Origin: JBOFGK01 sp051649085
Lineage (GTDB): Bacteria; Bacillota_I; Bacilli_A; UBA3375
Length of the DNA stretch: 64,000 bases
Direction of reading: 5' to 3'
Assembly (NCBI GenBank): GCA_051649085.1
Contig: JBOFGK010000044.1
Location: 19,965-83,964, forward strand
Shown: one piece after another, positions 59,336 through 64,000 of the stretch
Layout: each line of letters starts with the position of its first letter
Position numbering within the stretch: the stretch's first letter is position 1
Position numbers and translations under genes: made by a program
Notes under the pieces: model-generated
What the model was told of the DNA's origin: nothing
The model's input: only the letters and a program-made list of their open reading frames with translations
The model's database searches: none

Positions 59336-61767
59336 GGTCATACACAGGTTTAACAACAGAAGAAGCAAAGAAACGAAAAGAGCAGTACGGAGAAAACATA
59401 ATTAAGCGAAAAAAAGCTAAAACAAAATGGGAGGTTTTAGTTGAAGTAATTGTCTCACCAATTTTACTAATTATGATGATTGCTGCAGGACTTTCATTTT
59501 TAACTGGAATGCAAGAAAAAAGTTTTCTAGAGTTTTATGTAATCTTAGCATTAGTTATTGTTAATGTAGCAATTAGTTTCAAACAAGAAATTGATACAAT
59601 TCAAAAATTAGAGTCACTTGAAAAATTAAATGAAGGAAAAAGTATCGTAATTCGTGATTCAATTGAACAAGAAATTTTATCAAAGGACTTAGTTCCAGGA
59701 GATATGTGTGTTCTTAAAGTTGGATCAATTGCCCGTGCTGATTTAAAAGTTGTTGAAGCGCTTGACGTTTTTTGTGATGAAGCATTCTTAACAGGAGAGA
59801 GTAAAGCAATTGTAAAAGTAGCAGGAGATGAAGTTTATTCAAATGCGACAATTAAAACTGGAACAATTTATGGAGAAGTAACTAAAACTGGACTTGATAC
59901 AAGAATTGGTCAAATTGCGCGTGAAGTGGATGAAGTTCAAACTACAAAGTCACAGTTGGAAATTAAATTATTGCAAATTACAAAAGTGCTTGTTGTAATC
60001 GCACTAATAAGTGGGGCGTTAATTTTCTTATTAACATCATTAAATGGTCTGCCAATTAATGAAAGACTTACGATGACAATTAGTATTTTAATTGCCTGTG
60101 TTCCAGAAGGACTTGCAACGGTTATGGCAATTGTATTAGCGTTCATGAGTGTTCAACTTTCTAAAAGTAATGCACTTGTAAAAAAAGTTGACTTACTTGA
60201 AACATTAGGTGAAGTAAGTTATGTTTGTTCGGATAAAACAGGAACAATTACGAAAAATACAATGGAAGTAACAGATATCTCATTTGTTGATCAAAGTGAA
60301 ACAGCAAAATCAATTTTAAACTTAGTATTAATCGACAAAAGTCCAACAATGGTTGGTGCGCGTGAGTACTTTGATGCAAATATAAAATTTGAAAATATTG
60401 GAAAAGTAATTGATGAGATTCCATTTAACTCATCAACTAAAAGAACGCAATATTTAGTTGATTTAGATGGTAAAAGATTTGCAGTATCAGTTGGAGCACC
60501 TGACTTTATTTGTCCAACAATTGAAACGAAAGTACCTGAAATTGTTGAATATGCAACAAAAGGGTTAAGAAGTTTACTTGTAACATACAAACCAGTCCAA
60601 ATTGATGATTTAGATGAACTAGCAGGTGAATATATTTTTGATGATTTAATTTGTTTATTTGGAATTTCAGATCCACCAAAAGAATCTTCAATTGAAGCGA
60701 TTAGTATTATGCATGAAGCGCACATTAAAACTATTTTGATTACAGGTGATTATGTAAAAACAGCAGATGCAATCGCACGTCAAGCAGGAATAGTTGAAGA
60801 AGGTGAAGACTACATTGCAATGACTGGTGAAGAGTTAAACAAATTATCAGAAGCAGAATTTGACCAAATGGTTGAAAAAATTCGTGTATATGCTCGAGTG
60901 CAACCAGAAGACAAGCAACGAATTGTTAAAGCACTTCAGAAAAAAGGTGAAATTGTTGCGATGATGGGTGATGGAACAAATGATTCAATTGCCTTAAAAC
61001 AAGCGAATGTTGGAATTGCAATGAATCAAGCAGGAACAGATGTTGCTAAAGAAAGTGCAGATTTATTGTTACTTGATGATAATTTTGCAACAGTAAATGT
61101 AGCGATTTCTGGTGGACGTTTAATGTTTGATAACTTGCGTAAATTTATGCGTCAAATGCTAACTTCAAATGCCGCACACTTCGGTTCAATCTTCTTTTCA
61201 CTATTATTTGGATTAATTTTCGGACTTGAAGAAGTTGTCTTACCATTAACAGCAGTATTAATTTTATGGGTAAATATCATTAGTGATTCGATTCCATCAC
61301 TTACATTAGGACTTGATACAGCAGAAAAAGATTTAATGTCACGTAAACCGATTGATCCTAATGAGCCAATTTTACCAACTCCTTATATTATTGAAATTCT
61401 TGTTCGTGGATTGGGACTTGGTTTAATGGTTTATCTTGCTTTTGCATATTTAAATGCTAATTACGGTGTTGAAATTGCAAGAACATTAGCATTTGTTATT
61501 TTATCATTTGGACAATTAATTCATATTTTTGATGCAAGAAATCAAAAAACAATTTATTCGAAAAATCCGTTTGAAAATATGACACTTGTAAAAGGTGTTG
61601 CGTTATCAGCAATATTAAACTTAATGATTATTTATATCCCATTCTTAAATGAAATGTTCGGTTTAGTTGCTGTTGGAATAGTTCCATTACTGCTTGCAAT
61701 TGTTTATTCAAGCGGTGTGACGTTTGTGATTTCAGCCTTTAAATATATGGCAATCAAAAACAACTAA
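59332..61767 (+). CDS. P2-type cation-transporting ATPase (calcium type)
   Basis: 811 residues, somewhat shorter than typical bacterial calcium pumps (about 870-900), mainly in the nucleotide-binding part. N-terminal cation ATPase domain (GLTTEEAKKRKEQYG), TGES at about 163, M4 with IACVPEGLATVMAIVLAF (the calcium-site PEGL), phosphorylation site DKTGT at Asp301, and GDGTNDSIALKQANVGIAM from about 546. M5-M10 include NAAHFGSIF and WVNIISDSIPSLTLG. It pumps Ca2+ (or Mn2+) out of the cell. It overlaps aroQ by 4 bases. Confidence 0.92.
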   Translation: MRSYTGLTTEEAKKRKEQYGENIIKRKKAKTKWEVLVEVIVSPILLIMMIAAGLSFLTGMQEKSFLEFYVILALVIVNVAISFKQEIDTIQKLESLEKLNEGKSIVIRDSIEQEILSKDLVPGDMCVLKVGSIARADLKVVEALDVFCDEAFLTGESKAIVKVAGDEVYSNATIKTGTIYGEVTKTGLDTRIGQIAREVDEVQTTKSQLEIKLLQITKVLVVIALISGALIFLLTSLNGLPINERLTMTISILIACVPEGLATVMAIVLAFMSVQLSKSNALVKKVDLLETLGEVSYVCSDKTGTITKNTMEVTDISFVDQSETAKSILNLVLIDKSPTMVGAREYFDANIKFENIGKVIDEIPFNSSTKRTQYLVDLDGKRFAVSVGAPDFICPTIETKVPEIVEYATKGLRSLLVTYKPVQIDDLDELAGEYIFDDLICLFGISDPPKESSIEAISIMHEAHIKTILITGDYVKTADAIARQAGIVEEGEDYIAMTGEELNKLSEAEFDQMVEKIRVYARVQPEDKQRIVKALQKKGEIVAMMGDGTNDSIALKQANVGIAMNQAGTDVAKESADLLLLDDNFATVNVAISGGRLMFDNLRKFMRQMLTSNAAHFGSIFFSLLFGLIFGLEEVVLPLTAVLILWVNIISDSIPSLTLGLDTAEKDLMSRKPIDPNEPILPTPYIIEILVRGLGLGLMVYLAFAYLNANYGVEIARTLAFVILSFGQLIHIFDARNQKTIYSKNPFENMTLVKGVALSAILNLMIIYIPFLNEMFGLVAVGIVPLLLAIVYSSGVTFVISAFKYMAIKNN

Positions 61768-61824
61768 TCAACTTTGAGAAAAATTAAGTATATAATAAGT
61801 GGAAAATGAAATTTTTTAATAGAG

Positions 61825-61857
61825 TATAATGTCAATATTACACGACTTAAAGTGTAA
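61825..61857 (+). promoter_or_regulatory. Putative promoter and inverted repeat before the fused ABC gene
   Basis: TATAAT at 61825-61830, 48 bases before the start codon, with TTACAC (61838-61843) and GTGTAA (61852-61857) just downstream. The -35 is poor. Confidence 0.4.
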
Positions 61858-61877
61858 ACTTAAGATAAAGGAGCGAT

Positions 61878-63821
61878 ATGATAAAGATATATATTGAAGA
61901 AAAAAAACATGGTGAAAAAGTTGTTTTAAATAACATTACACTGTCTATTAGAGAAAATTCATTTACCGTTATTAAAGGGCGTACTGGGGTTGGAAAAACA
62001 ACATTATTAAATATTATCGGTCTACTTGATTCTAATTATGTTGGACATGTTAATTATGAAGATGTTGAAACAATGAAATTAAGTTCAAAAGAAGTCTGTG
62101 ATTTCCGACACCAAAACATAGCCTATATCTTTCAAGAATCGCTACTTTTAGAGCACTTAACAGTTAGAGAAAATATTGAATTTGTACTTAAACTATTAGA
62201 AAAATCAGATGATTTATTTACAATTGATCAAATTTTAAAGTTGATTAAAATGGAAAAACATGCTAATACACTAGTTAAAAATTTAAGTACAGGACAATTG
62301 CAAAAAGTAGAAATTGGACGTGCAATTGCAACAAATCCAAAGATTATTATTGCTGATGAACCAACAAGTAATTTAGATGATTTATCAGTTGAAGAAATAA
62401 TGAATGTATTTAAACACTTAAATAAACTCGGTAAAACTGTTATTTTAGTTGCCCATGACGCTAAAGTATTTGATTATGCTTCAACATTATATACTTTAAA
62501 TGATAATCAATTGATTTGCGAATATGATAATGAAGCACCTGAAGTTCTTGAGCAAACAATGATGTTACAAGAAAAAAAGAATTTAGTGACATTTACAAAT
62601 TTAATTAAACATAGTGTTACGAATATTACGCGATTTATTTTAAGCTATTTACTATATTATACATTGTTGATTGCATCGTTAATTGCACTTTCGTTTTCGC
62701 TATTTCAAATTAATTCAATGAATGAAACACTTGAATCATTTGTTATTAAAGATGGTGAAGTAATTACTATTAATAATTCGACATCAGCACCAAATGTTAA
62801 TAATTTATCGGATGCACAGATAAAAACTATCCAAGGTATTAATGGAATAAAACGCGTAGAACAAGAATTAACAGTTAATATTTTACCGTTAAAACTTGAT
62901 GATAAAGAATTGACATACGTAACAAGTAGCCAAACAAATTCATTTGGTGCTAATTTTCCGGTTATGACAATTATGGATGCATCTAATCCAACTAATCAAA
63001 TTTATTTATCTGCTGGAGAAATGCCTAAATCTGATGATGAAATTATTATTAATGAAGTTGTTATAAAGAAGTATTTAGATCCAAACTATGATATTGCCAA
63101 AGATAATGGAAAATCATTTATCGGTAAAGAAATAAAATTAGAGTATTCAAGTGCATTAGGACTTATTGGGACAAAAAACCCAACGACGCTTACTGATACA
63201 TTTAAGATAAGTGGGATTGATAATTCATATAGTTACGACTCAAATGAGACAATCTACTTTGCTGACTCTAAAATGAAAAATTTAATTGAAGAAAGTAATT
63301 TTTCAGGAAGTAAAACTACAACAATTGTAACCTCAAAAGAAAGTATTGAAATGGTAAAAAAACAATTAGATACTTTTAAAATTCAATATTTTGTAATTGG
63401 AAATGACTTTAGTCAACAAATAGAAACGAATCGACAATTAATTTTCTTGTTTATTGTTGCGACAATTATCTTAATGACAGCAGCTGTTTCAGGTATTGTG
63501 TATAAAAACTTAACTTCTCGTAAAGAAGAAATTGGGATTTATTTTGCTTTAGGTCTTAGCAAACGAAACATTAGTTATATTATGCTAATCGAAATCTTAA
63601 TTGTTTCAATCTTAGCAGTATTTACTGTTGTTGCAATTGATTCAGGATTCCAAGCATACATGTATTCAAATGAATTAATGATTTTACCTGAAAAATTATT
63701 CCAAAGTTCAGATATCATTATTATTATGTGGGTACCGTTAATTGCAATTAGTGTTTTACAGACACTATTTACTCGTTATATTTTAAAGCGTGATCCAATT
63801 AAAATTATAAATGATAAATAA
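61878..63821 (+). CDS. Fused ABC ATPase-permease (bacteriocin/MacB-like), unit 3
   Basis: 647 residues in one chain. ATPase (1-215): Walker A GRTGVGKT (34-41), Q-loop IFQESLLL, signature NLSTGQLQKVEIGRAIA, Walker B IIIADEPTSNLDD, H-loop AHD. Then a helix (about 245-275), an external MacB_PCD-like domain (about 285-525) and three C-terminal helices, with the FtsX segment RKEEIGIYFALGLSKRNISYIM. The arrangement is that of MacB, with both domains in the other order from units 1 and 2, where they are separate genes. AAGGAGCGATATG. Likely a homodimeric peptide or drug exporter. Confidence 0.85.
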   Translation: MIKIYIEEKKHGEKVVLNNITLSIRENSFTVIKGRTGVGKTTLLNIIGLLDSNYVGHVNYEDVETMKLSSKEVCDFRHQNIAYIFQESLLLEHLTVRENIEFVLKLLEKSDDLFTIDQILKLIKMEKHANTLVKNLSTGQLQKVEIGRAIATNPKIIIADEPTSNLDDLSVEEIMNVFKHLNKLGKTVILVAHDAKVFDYASTLYTLNDNQLICEYDNEAPEVLEQTMMLQEKKNLVTFTNLIKHSVTNITRFILSYLLYYTLLIASLIALSFSLFQINSMNETLESFVIKDGEVITINNSTSAPNVNNLSDAQIKTIQGINGIKRVEQELTVNILPLKLDDKELTYVTSSQTNSFGANFPVMTIMDASNPTNQIYLSAGEMPKSDDEIIINEVVIKKYLDPNYDIAKDNGKSFIGKEIKLEYSSALGLIGTKNPTTLTDTFKISGIDNSYSYDSNETIYFADSKMKNLIEESNFSGSKTTTIVTSKESIEMVKKQLDTFKIQYFVIGNDFSQQIETNRQLIFLFIVATIILMTAAVSGIVYKNLTSRKEEIGIYFALGLSKRNISYIMLIEILIVSILAVFTVVAIDSGFQAYMYSNELMILPEKLFQSSDIIIIMWVPLIAISVLQTLFTRYILKRDPIKIINDK

Positions 63822-63844
63822 TAAATAATAAATAATAAATAAAT
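63813..63844 (+). repeat. Short tandem repeat after the fused ABC gene
   Basis: ATAAATA-type 7-base units, about four copies, begin in the last codons of the gene and run downstream. They supply additional stop codons. Confidence 0.75.
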
Positions 63845-63867
63845 TAAAAAAGAATGGCTAGAAACTT

Positions 63868-64000
63868 TGAACTGAACCCCAAAAAGTGGAATAAGAAATA
63901 AAAGAGTTTAACTACACATAATATGACATTCCACTTCGTGGGGTGTCATTTTTTGTTTGTGCATTTGTGGTCTTTCGTAGTTGTAGTATAACATATAGTC
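63868..64000 (-). mobile_element. IS3-family insertion sequence, end only (runs off the window)
   Basis: TGAACTGAACCCCAAAAAGTGG (63868-63889) has the form of an IS3/IS150-group terminal inverted repeat, followed inward by a hairpin GACATTCCAC...GTGGGGTGTC and the C-terminal coding part of a transposase on the minus strand. The rest of the element lies beyond the window. Confidence 0.8.
63908..64000 (-). CDS. IS3-family transposase, C-terminal 30 residues (partial)
   Basis: The minus strand reads DYMLYYNYERPQMHKQ then KMTPHEVECHIMCS and a stop. YYNxERPQ followed by KMTPxE is the C-terminal signature of the DDE integrase domain of IS3-family OrfB transposases (YINYYNxxRxQ...LTPVEYR). The 5' part is outside the window, so completeness is unknown. 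The same end in decayed form lies at 39178. Confidence 0.8.
   Translation of the reverse strand, partial: DYMLYYNYERPQMHKQKMTPHEVECHIMCS

Noticed and set aside
63813..63844. ATAAATA tandem units as a CRISPR-like or origin repeat
   Set aside because: Units are only 7 bases, few and without spacers or DnaA-box-like content; it is a simple AT repeat.

Overview
The window is AT-rich bacterial DNA that looks like a low-GC Bacillota (Firmicutes) chromosome. Evidence for this is the str operon (rpsL-rpsG-fusA-tuf), the divIC-tilS-hpt-ftsH gene order, AGGAGG-type ribosome sites, SAM and lysine riboswitches, and consensus or extended -10 promoters. TGA is used as a stop codon (for example at the ends of the genes at 36485 and 44719), so this is not a Mycoplasma-type code. 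I cannot name the genus; an Erysipelotrichia-like lineage is only a guess. No tRNA, rRNA or CRISPR array was seen.

Layout. 1-12474: the 3' end of one enormous surface-protein gene, at least 24 Ig-like modules, organised as a six-module higher-order repeat and ending in a C-terminal membrane anchor. 12600-13840: three tandem paralogous small secreted proteins behind a strong promoter. 14062-17209: two paralogous MFS permeases flanking a HAD phosphatase. 17614-24585: a complete type IC restriction-modification cassette, hsdM-hsdS-prrC-hsdR. prrC encodes a tRNA-Lys anticodon nuclease of the Escherichia coli PrrC type with its catalytic triad intact, and hsdS carries a four-copy 12-bp repeat encoding TAEL, the classic specificity-switching repeat. 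24905-29161: str operon. 29235-36077: housekeeping genes (VanY-type carboxypeptidase, divIC, tilS, hpt, ftsH, tsaE, ferredoxin, dut, vanZ-like). 36485-39111: a bacteriocin-type ABC permease/ATPase pair, followed by an IS3-family remnant. 39357-42145: small membrane protein, ispG, sodA and a conserved small protein. 42340-45561: a beta-glucoside locus (divergent GntR regulator and palindromic operator, GH1 glycosidase, ROK kinase). 45850-50321: a SAM-riboswitch operon (two tandem branched-chain aminotransferases, M20 amidohydrolase, metK). 50452-52971: glycosyltransferase, carbonic anhydrase, polysaccharide deacetylase. 53011-55717: a lysine-riboswitch-controlled ABC transporter with fused binding protein and permease. 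56028-58554: a second bacteriocin-type ABC pair. 58892-61767: aroQ and a Ca-type P-ATPase. 61878-63821: a third ABC unit with ATPase and permease fused. 63868-64000: the end of an IS3-family element running off the window.

How the genes fit together. The most striking system is the R-M/PrrC cassette: PrrC is known to be held silent by its type IC partner and to be unleashed when a phage disables restriction, so the locus is a two-layer phage defence whose DNA specificity can probably vary through the TAEL repeat. Metabolic genes are under textbook RNA control: SAM for methionine recycling and AdoMet synthesis, lysine for uptake. The giant repeat protein, the secreted trio and three bacteriocin-type ABC units suggest a host- or community-associated cell-surface lifestyle, which is an inference.
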